Part shown: piece after piece, positions 6,091 through 13,204 of the stretch | Numbering within the stretch: the stretch's first letter is position 1 | Layout: each line of letters opens with the position of its first letter | Source of the DNA: an uncultured Erysipelotrichaceae bacterium | GTDB taxonomy: Bacteria > Bacillota_I > Bacilli_A > Erysipelotrichales > Erysipelotrichaceae | Assembly: GCA_902782955.1 (NCBI GenBank) | Contig: CACZPD010000257.1 | Location: 1-13,935, forward strand | Reading direction: 5' to 3' | DNA length: 13,935 bases | Translations under genes and position numbers: made by a program | The notes under the pieces: model-generated | The model's database searches: none | Told to the model about the DNA's origin: nothing | What the model saw: only the letters and a program-made list of their open reading frames with translations

Positions 6091-7617
6091 GTGATTAAAG
6101 CATTACTGTCAAAATTGTCGGAAGCGCTGAAATCGGTCCTGCCGGTATTCTGTATTGTACTGGTAATGTCATTTTTGCCGATGACCATGCTTACCGAGAA
6201 CGAGCGTATCGTATTCGAAGTCTGCGCATTGTTTCTTGTGATCGGCATCGGCCTGTTCAATCTCGGCGCCGATCTGGCCATGAGCCCGATCGGCAGGCAT
6301 GTCGGTGAAGGTCTGACAAAATCCGGCCGGATCCGGTTATTGTTTGCGGCCTGCCTGCTGATGGGTATTCTGATCACTGTCGCTGAACCCGATCTCTCCG
6401 TACTTGCCGGACAGATCAGCGAAGTAGTCGACCCGATGGCTTTGATCATTACGGTCGGCGTCGGTGTCGGTCTGTTTCTCGTACTGGCTGTGCTGCGCAT
6501 TGTAACAAGGACAGATCTGACGGCGATGCTGCTGTTCTTCTATATGCTGCTGTTCGCCTTCGCGTCGCTGATGATCGCGCAGGGCGGCGCGTCATATCTG
6601 CCGCTGGCATTTGACTCGGGCGGTGTCACTACCGGACCGATCACGGTACCGTTCATCATGGCGCTGGGTATCGGTATTGCCCAGACCGTCGGCGGCCGCA
6701 ATGCCGGGCAGAATTCCTTCGGCCTGATCGCGCTGTGTTCAGCCGGACCTGTGCTGGCTGTGCTGATCCTGAGCCTGTCGGCATCAGGTACGATCCATTT
6801 CCCGCTGCCGGACTATTCGATGGCTTCAGGACTCGGATCCGGTTTCTGGCATCTGCTGGGGGAAACCTGCTGGGATGTAGCGAAATCCCTGCTGTTGATG
6901 GTAGGCTTCTTCGGGATCCTGCAGAAGTTTGTTCTCCATCTGCCGAAGCAGAAAGTCCTCCAGATCCTCTTCGGCATCGTATTTGCGTTCGTCGGACTTG
7001 TGATCTTCCTGATGGCAGTCACCATCGGATTCATGCCGGTCGGATACAAGCTCGGCAGCCAGATGGCTTCCGGCAATCCGAATTTCCTGATCGGATTCGC
7101 ATTTGTCATCGGTATGGTCGTCGTTCTGGCGGAACCTGCCGTACATGTCCTGAACCGGCAGGTCGAAGATATTTCCAACGGCGCAGTCACCCGGAAAAAA
7201 ATGATGATCGCATTATCCGTCGGTGTCGGCGTATCCATTGGATTGTCGGTCCTCCGCATGGTCCTGGGATTCTCCTTGCTGTATTACCTGATTCCCGGAT
7301 ATCTGATTTCCCTCGGTCTTTCATTCTTTGTGCCGAAACTCTATACCGCGATCGCGTTTGATTCGGGCGGTGTAGCCAGCGGCCCCCTGACCAGCAGCTT
7401 CATCCTGCCGATGATGATCGGTGCCTGTGTGGCAATGCGCGGTGCTGACTATATTATGGACTTCGCGTTCGGCGTAGTGGCAATGGTCGCCATGACCCCG
7501 CTGATCACAATACAATGTCTCGGTTTCAGCAGTATCGTCTCCGATTTCATCAGGGAAACGAAATCCGTACAGGAGATCCTGTCTGCGGATGACGAGCAGA
7601 TCATCTACTTCGAATAG
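6091..7617 (+). CDS. Tandem DUF1538 integral membrane protein (putative cation/H+ antiporter type)
   Basis: A 508-residue, very hydrophobic polytopic membrane protein built from two related halves. The family signature occurs twice: FDSGGVTTGPIT near residue 174 and FDSGGVASGPLT near 423. A second pair of matching segments, AEPDLSVLAGQISEV and AEPAVHVLNRQVEDI, precedes them in each half, so this is a fusion of two DUF1538 units. From memory, a separate pair of DUF1538 proteins in Halomonas (UmpA/UmpB) was reported to act as a Na+(K+)/H+ antiporter, which makes transport plausible here; substrate and direction are not visible in the sequence. The start is GTG at 6091, chosen for AAAGGGGG 8 nt upstream and because the first hydrophobic segment begins soon after. 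Two PII-like genes follow 15 bp downstream and overlap each other, strongly suggesting that they regulate this carrier. Confidence 0.9.
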   Translation: MIKALLSKLSEALKSVLPVFCIVLVMSFLPMTMLTENERIVFEVCALFLVIGIGLFNLGADLAMSPIGRHVGEGLTKSGRIRLLFAACLLMGILITVAEPDLSVLAGQISEVVDPMALIITVGVGVGLFLVLAVLRIVTRTDLTAMLLFFYMLLFAFASLMIAQGGASYLPLAFDSGGVTTGPITVPFIMALGIGIAQTVGGRNAGQNSFGLIALCSAGPVLAVLILSLSASGTIHFPLPDYSMASGLGSGFWHLLGETCWDVAKSLLLMVGFFGILQKFVLHLPKQKVLQILFGIVFAFVGLVIFLMAVTIGFMPVGYKLGSQMASGNPNFLIGFAFVIGMVVVLAEPAVHVLNRQVEDISNGAVTRKKMMIALSVGVGVSIGLSVLRMVLGFSLLYYLIPGYLISLGLSFFVPKLYTAIAFDSGGVASGPLTSSFILPMMIGACVAMRGADYIMDFAFGVVAMVAMTPLITIQCLGFSSIVSDFIRETKSVQEILSADDEQIIYFE

Positions 7618-7632
7618 GGAGGTTGAAATCCA

Positions 7633-8022
7633 ATGGATGAGAAAAAAAATAATTCAGCAGGAAATCTGGCTCCTGATAAGCTGATGCTTCTGATAACAGT
7701 CGTACGGAAGGGCAAAGGAACATTCTTCTGCGACTTCCTCAAAACATATGATGCCAATCTGCAGGTCGCCGTTGTCGGTACAGGAACATCTGAAACAAAC
7801 CTGGTGGAATTCCTCGGACTGAAGGATAACAGACGCAGTATTATCTTCAGTATTGTCCGTGAAGAACTGGTCAATGAGATCATGGAAGCCCTGGAGGAAC
7901 GCTTCCACACAGTAAACAACGATACAGGCATCTCATTCGCCATGCCGCTTTCCAGCGTCATCGGCAAACTGAGTTACGGATTCTTAAGCAATGATCAAAG
8001 GATGGTGGTAAAAAATGGCTGA
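7633..8022 (+). CDS. PII-like (GlnB-fold) regulator, divergent paralogue A
   Basis: A 129-residue soluble protein. On its own it is hard to place, but it lines up by eye along its whole length with the next protein: VVGTGTSETNLVEFLG against IKGRGTTSTQAEEMFN, RRSIIFSIV against EKEIVIILV, and NDTGISFAMPLSSVIG against EANGIAFSVPVTKAVG. These correspond to the PII strand-2/T-loop base, strand 3 and the final strand. It has a 15-residue polar N-terminal extension absent from the partner. The canonical PII uridylylation tyrosine and the C-terminal Arg-x-Arg are not recognisable. PII proteins are trimers that bind nucleotides and effectors and gate membrane transporters or enzymes. GGGAGG at 7617-7622 sets the ATG. 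It lies in the operon between the DUF1538 gene and paralogue B, overlapping the latter by 8 bp. Fold assignment is an inference, fairly likely. Confidence 0.7.
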   Translation: MDEKKNNSAGNLAPDKLMLLITVVRKGKGTFFCDFLKTYDANLQVAVVGTGTSETNLVEFLGLKDNRRSIIFSIVREELVNEIMEALEERFHTVNNDTGISFAMPLSSVIGKLSYGFLSNDQRMVVKNG

Positions 8023-8347
8023 TACAAAATACGAAGCTGTCTTCTGTGTAGTTAACGCAGGATTTTCTGACAATGTCATGTTCGCTGCCCGCAAGGCAGG
8101 CGCTGCCGGCGGCACGATCATCAAGGGCAGAGGCACGACCTCAACCCAGGCGGAAGAAATGTTCAATATTACGATCCAGCCGGAAAAGGAGATCGTTATC
8201 ATCCTTGTTCCTGCTGAATCCAAGGATGATGTGCTGCATATGCTGTATTCAAAGGCGGGTCTGGAAAGCGAAGCCAACGGAATCGCATTCTCCGTCCCGG
8301 TCACAAAGGCAGTCGGACTTTCCGGTTTCACGAAGGAAAATAAGTAA
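8015..8347 (+). CDS. PII-like (P-II family) regulator, paralogue B
   Basis: A 110-residue protein with a recognisable PII fold: YEAVFCVVNAGFSDNVMFAARKAGA as strand 1 and helix 1, the glycine-rich AGGTIIKGRGTTS as strand 2 and T-loop base, then EIVIILVPAESKDDVLHML as strand 3 and helix 2, and NGIAFSVPVTKAVGLSGF as the B-loop/C-terminal strand. The T-loop is much shorter than in GlnB/GlnK, roughly residues 41-52, and has no tyrosine, so uridylylation of the classical kind is unlikely. The C-terminal basic ATP-contacting residues of GlnB are also not seen. The ATG lies inside the end of paralogue A (8-bp overlap), with AAAGGATGG upstream, so translation is probably coupled and the two are made in similar amounts. 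A terminator follows at 8401. It likely acts on the DUF1538 carrier encoded first in the operon. Confidence 0.85.
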   Translation: MADTKYEAVFCVVNAGFSDNVMFAARKAGAAGGTIIKGRGTTSTQAEEMFNITIQPEKEIVIILVPAESKDDVLHMLYSKAGLESEANGIAFSVPVTKAVGLSGFTKENK

Positions 8348-8353
8348 AAAAGG

Positions 8354-8388
8354 CATTCACGGCAGCACAGTTTGCCGTTCAGGGAATG
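8354..8388 (+). repeat. Bulged hairpin after the PII-like operon
   Basis: CATTC+ACGGCA (8354-8364) pairs with TGCCGT (8373-8378) and GAATG (8384-8388), leaving an 8-nt loop and a 5-nt bulge TCAGG. It lies between the last stop codon and the terminator, with no T-run of its own. Possibly a 3'-end stabilising structure. Confidence 0.4.
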
Positions 8389-8400
8389 TCATATGAAAAC

Positions 8401-8424
8401 AGGACCGGGGTGCCGGTCCTTTCT
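8401..8424 (+). terminator. Rho-independent terminator of the DUF1538/PII-like operon
   Basis: AGGACCGG-GGTG-CCGGTCCT is a perfect 8-bp stem with a 4-nt loop, followed by TTCT. The T-run is short, but the stem is GC-rich and the position, 54 nt after the last stop codon, is right. Confidence 0.82.
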
Positions 8425-8458
8425 CATTGGTTTGACTGTGGATACTCACGATGATTTT

Positions 8459-8467
8459 TGATATAAT
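8459..8467 (+). promoter_or_regulatory. Perfect extended -10 promoter 12 nt before scpA
   Basis: TGATATAAT combines a TGn extension with a consensus TATAAT (8462-8467). A possible -35, TTGACT (8432-8437), is 24 nt away, too far to be used normally. Initiation about 7 nt downstream would fall near 8474, leaving about 6 nt before the ATG at 8480. Confidence 0.6.
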
Positions 8468-8479
8468 CTTGTGGTAATT

Positions 8480-9214
8480 ATGGAAGATTTCAAAGTTTCG
8501 ATCGACAAGTTTGACGGGCCGCTTGATCTTATGCTGCACCTGATCCGGGAAAACAAGCTGGATCTGATGGATCTTGATGTCAGTGAGCTGACTGCCCAGT
8601 ATATAGCCTATCTCAACAGCATGGAGACCCTGCATCTTGAGATCGCGAGTGAATACATGGTGGAACTCGCGACGCTCATTGAGTACAAGAGCAGGAAGAT
8701 GCTGCCGGCAGATCCGGGAGAACTGGAAGGCACGGATGAAGATATCAAGAGCAATCTTGTAAAGCGCCTGCTGGAATACCAGCAGTTCAAGGAGATCAGC
8801 CGTGACCTTGGTGCCATGTTTGAAGGCAGGCAGATGCTGATGACCAGGCCGCTCAGTTCGGAAGCGGAGCAGTGGATGAAGCAGACGGAGGAAATGCCGT
8901 ATAAAGGCAATCCGTATGACCTGATGAAGGCGATGCGCAGATGCCTGATGCGCATGCAGCTTACAAGGCCGATCGAAACGAAGTATACGGCACGGGAGAT
9001 CTCCATGGAAGACAGGGAACTCCAGATACGCGCCAGGCTGACAGAACTGCCGGATACGTTCCGGTTTGAAGCGCTTCTGGACGACTGTCATGACGTGCCG
9101 ATGTTTATCGCGACATTTCTTGCAGTACTGGACCTTGCCAGGCTGCACAGGCTGTATTTTACCGTGGATGAGGAAGATGTCATCTGGTTTTCGAAGGGGG
9201 AACAGGACGCATGA
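8480..9214 (+). CDS. scpA: Segregation and condensation protein A (kleisin of SMC-ScpAB)
   Basis: A 244-residue kleisin that links the two SMC heads in the bacterial condensin complex, acting on the nucleoid in chromosome compaction and segregation. The N-terminus VSIDKFDGPLDLMLHLIRENKLDLMDLDV is the hallmark SMC-neck-binding helical domain; IEYKSRKMLP at about 70 is a second family block; the C-terminal part (DVPMFIATFLAVLDLARLHRLYF) is the winged helix that binds the other SMC head. Length agrees with other ScpA proteins (about 250). An in-frame GTG at 8471 would add three residues; ATG 8480 is preferred because it starts directly before the conserved block. There is no convincing Shine-Dalgarno for either, and the promoter -10 ends 12 nt upstream. 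The stop overlaps the scpB start as ATGA, so the pair is translationally coupled. Confidence 0.95.
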   Translation: MEDFKVSIDKFDGPLDLMLHLIRENKLDLMDLDVSELTAQYIAYLNSMETLHLEIASEYMVELATLIEYKSRKMLPADPGELEGTDEDIKSNLVKRLLEYQQFKEISRDLGAMFEGRQMLMTRPLSSEAEQWMKQTEEMPYKGNPYDLMKAMRRCLMRMQLTRPIETKYTAREISMEDRELQIRARLTELPDTFRFEALLDDCHDVPMFIATFLAVLDLARLHRLYFTVDEEDVIWFSKGEQDA

Positions 9215-9873
9215 GTGAAAATGAATTACTGGATGATGCCATGATCCTGGATGAGGATTATGATGACGAAGAAAATCTTCCGTCAGAAACGGAAGAGGAG
9301 AATCCGGAAGAAGATCCCGCTGTCCGTACGGAACAGCTTGCTGCTCTGGAAGCGCTGCTGTTTCTGACCGGTGATGACGGTCTTACCGTCGGCCAGGCTG
9401 CGGAAGCGATGGAACTGGAACCGGACGCAGTTACCGGACTGTTTGATGAACTGATCCGGAACTATCTGGATGATGTACACGGGATCGAAATTGCCCGTTT
9501 CGGTGAGAAATACCGTTTTCTCAGCAAGGCGTCCGTGCATGAATATGCCAAGCGGCTGTTTCAGATCTCCAGGATCAGCACGCTGTCAAACGCAGCGCTG
9601 GAAACACTGGCGATCATTGCCTACCGCCAGCCGGTGACAAGGGTCGAGATCGAGGAGATCCGCGGGGTCGGGGCGGATATGATGCTGCGGAAACTGCAGG
9701 CCCGCAACCTGATCCGTGAAGACGGCAGAAGCGATGCCCCGGGACGGCCGATCCTCTATTCGGTCACGGATGAATTCATGGATGCCTTCCAGCTCTACAG
9801 TCTGGAGGAACTTCCGGAGCTTCCTACATTCGATGATGACCGGGAAGGGAATGACGAGTTATTCAATTCATGA
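9211..9873 (+). CDS. scpB: Segregation and condensation protein B
   Basis: A 220-residue partner of ScpA in the SMC-ScpAB condensin. It dimerises and binds the middle of ScpA through two winged-helix domains. Family blocks are visible: LEALLFLTGDDGLTVGQAAEAM, then LSNAALETLAIIAYRQPVTRVEIEEIRGV, the most conserved ScpB segment, and GRPILYSVTDEFMDAF. Compared with the usual 180-200 residues there is an N-terminal tail of about 38 residues: 18 of the first 36 are Asp/Glu and there is no Lys/Arg before residue 39. The C-terminus (DDDREGNDELFNS) is also acidic. AAGGGGG at 9195-9201 precedes the ATG, which overlaps the scpA stop by 4 bp; its own stop overlaps the next gene's ATG in the same way. 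Confidence 0.95.
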   Translation: MSENELLDDAMILDEDYDDEENLPSETEEENPEEDPAVRTEQLAALEALLFLTGDDGLTVGQAAEAMELEPDAVTGLFDELIRNYLDDVHGIEIARFGEKYRFLSKASVHEYAKRLFQISRISTLSNAALETLAIIAYRQPVTRVEIEEIRGVGADMMLRKLQARNLIREDGRSDAPGRPILYSVTDEFMDAFQLYSLEELPELPTFDDDREGNDELFNS

Positions 9874-10601
9874 GAAAGTTATTGCTGATCTGTCTGATAT
9901 GTTTGCTGTCAGCGTCGGGATGTGCGGAAAAGGAAGAGAAATCCTATGCCTGCCGGACACTGCATCTGTATGACTATACCGCGCCGGTGCCGGTGTCGGA
10001 AGCCGCGGATGACAGTTACTTCGGCGACTCCCTGTTTGTCGGGGATTCGCGCATGGGTGCCCTTGCCCTCTACGGCTCGCACAAGGAAGCCGAAGTATAC
10101 TATGTTACTTCACTGAACCTTCTGCGCATCGAAGTCATGCCGGTGGATGAACATACGGATCATACGCTGATGGATTATCTGGAGAAAACGAAAAAGACGA
10201 ATATCTACATGCTGTTCGGCATCAATGAGGTACGCAGCAGCAGTTTTGATTCCTTTGCCGGTATCTATCAGGAGATCATAGACATGCTGAAGGAGCATAA
10301 TCCGGATGTGAAGATCTACATTATGCTTGCCTATCATCCGCAGGCGATCAGCGGCCTGAACGACGACCAGCTGAATGACCAGTTGGAAAAGATGAACATC
10401 AGGATGAAGGCACTTGCCATAGAGAACAGGGTTTACTATATCGATCTGGACCCCGTCCTTGCAGGAAAGGACGGAAAGATCCGTTCAAAATACACATTTG
10501 ACGGTCTGCATTTGAATCCGGAAGGCGTGAAAGTCATGGAACAGTATATTGCAGAACATACCGTCAGGGAGGACAGATATGTTAAAGAAGTTTGTGAGTA
10601 G
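9870..10601 (+). CDS. SGNH/GDSL-type hydrolase lipoprotein
   Basis: A 243-residue predicted lipoprotein exported to the outer face of the membrane. The signal peptide MRKLLLICLICLLSASGC offers Cys18 as the lipidation site, with an atypical Ala at -3. The mature part has SGNH blocks: FVGDSRMGAL with the nucleophile at Ser60 (a second GDS at 52-54 lies just before), a Gly/Asn block as MLFGINE, and the terminal DGLHLNPEG supplying the Asp-x-x-His pair. Family members cleave or transfer acyl groups, often acetyl groups on cell-wall sugars; the substrate is not visible here. The ATG overlaps the scpB stop (ATGA) and has no nearby Shine-Dalgarno, so translation depends on coupling. Its position after scpAB, with a second lipoprotein gene overlapping its end, suggests an envelope function co-expressed with chromosome segregation. 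Confidence 0.82.
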   Translation: MRKLLLICLICLLSASGCAEKEEKSYACRTLHLYDYTAPVPVSEAADDSYFGDSLFVGDSRMGALALYGSHKEAEVYYVTSLNLLRIEVMPVDEHTDHTLMDYLEKTKKTNIYMLFGINEVRSSSFDSFAGIYQEIIDMLKEHNPDVKIYIMLAYHPQAISGLNDDQLNDQLEKMNIRMKALAIENRVYYIDLDPVLAGKDGKIRSKYTFDGLHLNPEGVKVMEQYIAEHTVREDRYVKEVCE

Positions 10602-11040
10602 CCTGCTTGCGCTTGTCATACTTGCCGGCTGTGCGGGAGGATCCGATATTTCTTCCCGTCAGAGCGCCAAGGCGACGGCGGAGCAGCTTGTAAATAATCT
10701 TGGTCTTACCGATTCAATGAAGGAGATCAAGGAACGCCATATCCAGGGGTATTTCTTTCAGGGTGAAGAGATCACGACCGACGCGAGCGTTTTCTATTCC
10801 ACCGAGACAGGGAATTCCGATACCGTAGGTGTTTTCTATACAGATGATCCGGAAACCTGCCTGTCTTATATTGAGACATATCTGGTTGATCAGAAGAACC
10901 AGACAAAGACATATTATCCGGAAGAAGGATTCAAGATCAGCAATGCCATCGTTGACAGCGAAGGGCATGTTGTGATTCTTGTCATTTGCAATGACATTGA
11001 ACGCGGAAAGAAAATCGTCAGTGCGTTACTGGGCAAATAA
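10579..11040 (+). CDS. DUF4358-like lipoprotein
   Basis: A 153-residue predicted lipoprotein: MLKKFVSSLLALVILAGC has a textbook lipobox LAGC with lipidation at Cys18. The mature part resembles DUF4358 proteins of Bacillota: a helix with AEQLVNNLGLTDSMKEI, the GYFFQGEEITTDASVFYSTETGNSDTVGVF stretch, and a C-terminal ISNAIVDSEGHVVILVICND block. Function unknown. From memory, DUF4358 genes often sit beside SGNH/DHHW-type acyl-transfer genes, and here the upstream neighbour is an SGNH lipoprotein, so a shared envelope role is a fair inference. The start is ATG 10579, ten codons inside the longest open frame, because AGGGAGG (10566-10572) lies 6 nt before it and the signal peptide begins there. 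It overlaps the preceding gene by 23 bp. Confidence 0.78.
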   Translation: MLKKFVSSLLALVILAGCAGGSDISSRQSAKATAEQLVNNLGLTDSMKEIKERHIQGYFFQGEEITTDASVFYSTETGNSDTVGVFYTDDPETCLSYIETYLVDQKNQTKTYYPEEGFKISNAIVDSEGHVVILVICNDIERGKKIVSALLGK

Positions 11041-11076
11041 GGTTTCCTGAGAGGCTTTTTTCAAGGAGGAGAAACA

Positions 11077-12375
11077 ATGCTGGACAGATATTCAAGAAAA
11101 GAAATGCGCGAGGTCTGGAGCGAACAGGCAAAATTCCAGGCATGGCTCGATGTGGAGATCCTGATCGATGAGGCATGGTCAAAGCTCGGGGAGATTCCCT
11201 GGGAGGATGTTGAAAAGATCCGTCAGAATGCGAAATTCGATATTGACCGGATCCTGGAGATCGAACAGGAAACACGTCACGATGTTGTAGCGTTTACACG
11301 CTGTGTTTCGGAATCACTCGGGGAAGAAAAGAAATGGGTGCACTATGGTGTCACTTCCACCGACATCGTCGATACCGCCAACGGTCTTCGTTTTAAGAAA
11401 GCCAATGAGATCCTGCATGACGACCTTGTCCGTTTCATGGAGATCCTTAAAACGAATGCGCTGAAATACAAGAATACTGTCATGATGGGCAGGACACACG
11501 GCGTTCATGCGGAGATCACGACATTCGGCATGAAGTTCGCGCTCTGGTATGAAGAGATGAAACGCAACATGGAACGTTTCGAAGCGGCCCGGAAGGATGT
11601 CGAAGCCGGCAAGATCTCCGGCGCGGTCGGCACATTTGCCAACATTCCGCCGTTCGTGCAGGATTATGTCTGTGAACAGCTGGGCATCCAGTCCGCGAAT
11701 ATCAGCACCCAGGTCCTGCAGAGAGACCGCCATGCGTATTATTTTGCGGTGCTCGCGCTGATCGGCAGCTGTCTGGAACAGATGGCAACGGAAGTCAGAC
11801 ACCTGCAGAGGACTGAGGTGCGTGAGGCAGAGGAATTCTTCCGCAAGGGACAGAAGGGCTCCAGCGCCATGCCGCACAAGCGCAACCCGATCGGTTCCGA
11901 GAATATCTGCGGCTGTGCAAGAGTCCTGCACGGCTATATGATGACAGCGTATGAAAACGTGCCGCTCTGGCATGAACGCGATATTTCCCATTCATCCGCT
12001 GAGCGGATCATTGCCCCGGACGCGACGGCGCTCCTGGATTACATGCTGAACCGCTTCGGCAATATCCTGAAGAATCTGACGGTATTCGAAGACCGCATGG
12101 AAGCGAATATCTGGGCTACCAACGGCGTTATCTTCTCGCAGCGCTTCATGCTGAAACTTGTCGAAAAAGGCTGGTCAAGGGAAAAGGCATATGATACCGT
12201 ACAGCCGCAGGCGATCCGTGCCTGGGAAAACAACCTCAGTTTCAGGGAGCTGATGGAAGCTGTTCCGGAAGTGACTGCTGTGCTTTCAAAGGAAGAGATC
12301 GATGACTGCTTTGACACGTCATTCCACGTCCGCAGGGTGGACGAGATCTATAAACGTGTAGGAATCACGGAGTAA
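11077..12375 (+). CDS. purB: Adenylosuccinate lyase
   Basis: A 432-residue fumarase/aspartase-superfamily enzyme that splits SAICAR to AICAR and adenylosuccinate to AMP, releasing fumarate, in purine synthesis. The signature loop [11 protein letters not shown] is at 261-271, carrying the catalytic serine; [16 protein letters not shown] holds the catalytic-site Thr-His; [13 protein letters not shown] and the DISHSSAER block are further family landmarks. Length equals that of other Bacillota PurB (about 430). A strong Shine-Dalgarno (AAGGAGGAG) precedes the ATG. The gene starts 36 bp after the DUF4358-like gene; that gap has a T6 run but only a poor hairpin, so co-transcription with the scp group is possible. 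No other pur genes are in the window. Confidence 0.98.
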   Translation: MLDRYSRKEMREVWSEQAKFQAWLDVEILIDEAWSKLGEIPWEDVEKIRQNAKFDIDRILEIEQETRHDVVAFTRCVSESLGEEKKWVHYGVTSTDIVDTANGLRFKKANEILHDDLVRFMEILKTNALKYKNTVMMGRTHGVHAEITTFGMKFALWYEEMKRNMERFEAARKDVEAGKISGAVGTFANIPPFVQDYVCEQLGIQSANISTQVLQRDRHAYYFAVLALIGSCLEQMATEVRHLQRTEVREAEEFFRKGQKGSSAMPHKRNPIGSENICGCARVLHGYMMTAYENVPLWHERDISHSSAERIIAPDATALLDYMLNRFGNILKNLTVFEDRMEANIWATNGVIFSQRFMLKLVEKGWSREKAYDTVQPQAIRAWENNLSFRELMEAVPEVTAVLSKEEIDDCFDTSFHVRRVDEIYKRVGITE

Positions 12376-12394
12376 AAAACAAAAAGGGGATATT

Positions 12395-13135
12395 ATGATC
12401 TATATCTGCACGGACATCCATGGTCTCTATGACCGCTATGAAAAACTGCTTGAAAAACTGAACCTCCAGGACCAGGATGTTTTGTATGTGCTCGGGGATA
12501 TGATCGACAGGGGACCGGACGGCATCAAAATCCTGCAGGATATGATGAAGCGGAAAAACATCGTGCCGTTCCTCGGCAACCATGAACACATGATGCTGAT
12601 GTATCTGTTCTGGTATGACAGGAAGTCGTGGCTGTTCCCGGTAAACGGCGGGGATGTGACCCTGGCTGAATTCATGAAGCTTTCCGAAACAGAACAGGCG
12701 GAGATCATATGCTATCTCAGCAGCAGTTATGTGATCAAACATCTGGATATCAAAGGTCACAGGTATGTGCTGTCCCACATCGGCATACGCCCGGATGAAG
12801 AGGATCTGATCGCTGACTTTACGAATCCCGAAACGGATGTCTATGACCTGCAGAAGATCGTATGGGGCGAAAAGCCGTATCATCTCAGCGCGATCCGGGA
12901 TTATCCGGAGCATCTCTGCCCGACGGATTTCATGACCGGGCATATCATCACGGCACGCTGGCAGCCTTTCGAAGGAGAGGATGAAGCGATCGTATCGGTA
13001 TTCCCGAACGGATGCAGATATTTCGACCTGGACTGCGGCTGCGCGATGGGTGACGGCATGGGCCGTCTGGCCTGCCTTGCCATCTCGGAAGAGACAGGGG
13101 AACCGGATACCGAAAACATCATCTATGTAAAATAA
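12395..13135 (+). CDS. PPP-family metallophosphatase (serine/threonine phosphatase-like)
   Basis: A 246-residue calcineurin-like phosphatase with the full PPP metal-site set: D-x-H as TDIHG (Asp7, His9), GDMIDRG (Asp35, Arg39), GNHE (61-64), and two later histidines in VLSHIG and TGHIITARW. Such small bacterial enzymes either remove phosphate from proteins (PrpA/PrpB type) or hydrolyse dinucleotide polyphosphates (ApaH type); the sequence does not decide. No signal peptide, so it is cytoplasmic. AAAGGGG precedes the ATG, which starts 19 nt after the purB stop, so the two are probably co-transcribed, and a strong terminator follows. The insertion between GNHE and the first later histidine (YLFWYDRKSWLFPVNGGDVT...) is typical of PrpA-like members. 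Confidence 0.88.
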   Translation: MIYICTDIHGLYDRYEKLLEKLNLQDQDVLYVLGDMIDRGPDGIKILQDMMKRKNIVPFLGNHEHMMLMYLFWYDRKSWLFPVNGGDVTLAEFMKLSETEQAEIICYLSSSYVIKHLDIKGHRYVLSHIGIRPDEEDLIADFTNPETDVYDLQKIVWGEKPYHLSAIRDYPEHLCPTDFMTGHIITARWQPFEGEDEAIVSVFPNGCRYFDLDCGCAMGDGMGRLACLAISEETGEPDTENIIYVK

Positions 13136-13146
13136 TCAGACATGAC

Positions 13147-13194
13147 AAAAGACGGATGTACATGCTTCTGCATGATGTACAATCCGTCTTTTTT
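13147..13194 (+). terminator. Strong terminator between convergent genes
   Basis: AAAAGACGGAT plus GTACAT (from 13147) pairs with ATGTAC and ATCCGTCTTTT (to 13192), with one bulged base and a small apical loop, followed by TTTTTT (13189-13194). It ends the scpA-to-phosphatase series. Because the 5' arm begins AAAA, the minus-strand copy also has a short T-run and could terminate the convergent PRTase-like gene. Confidence 0.92.
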
Positions 13195-13204
13195 GATCTC
13201 ATTG

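Noticed and set aside
8471..8479. GTG at 8471 as the scpA start
   Set aside because: Only 3 nt from the -10 box, so it would probably not be in the transcript; ATG 8480 directly precedes the conserved region. It cannot be fully excluded if transcription starts further upstream.
8357..9148. 263-codon minus-strand frame opposite scpA
   Set aside because: scpA is certain, and the antisense product has no family features and no start signals.
11036..11060. Possible terminator between the DUF4358-like gene and purB
   Set aside because: A T6 run is present, but the preceding stem (CCT-GAG-AGG) is only 3 bp, extended merely through a 4-nt bulge; not convincing.
11314..11991. 225-codon minus-strand frame opposite purB
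   Set aside because: Shadow of a certain gene; no domain recognised.
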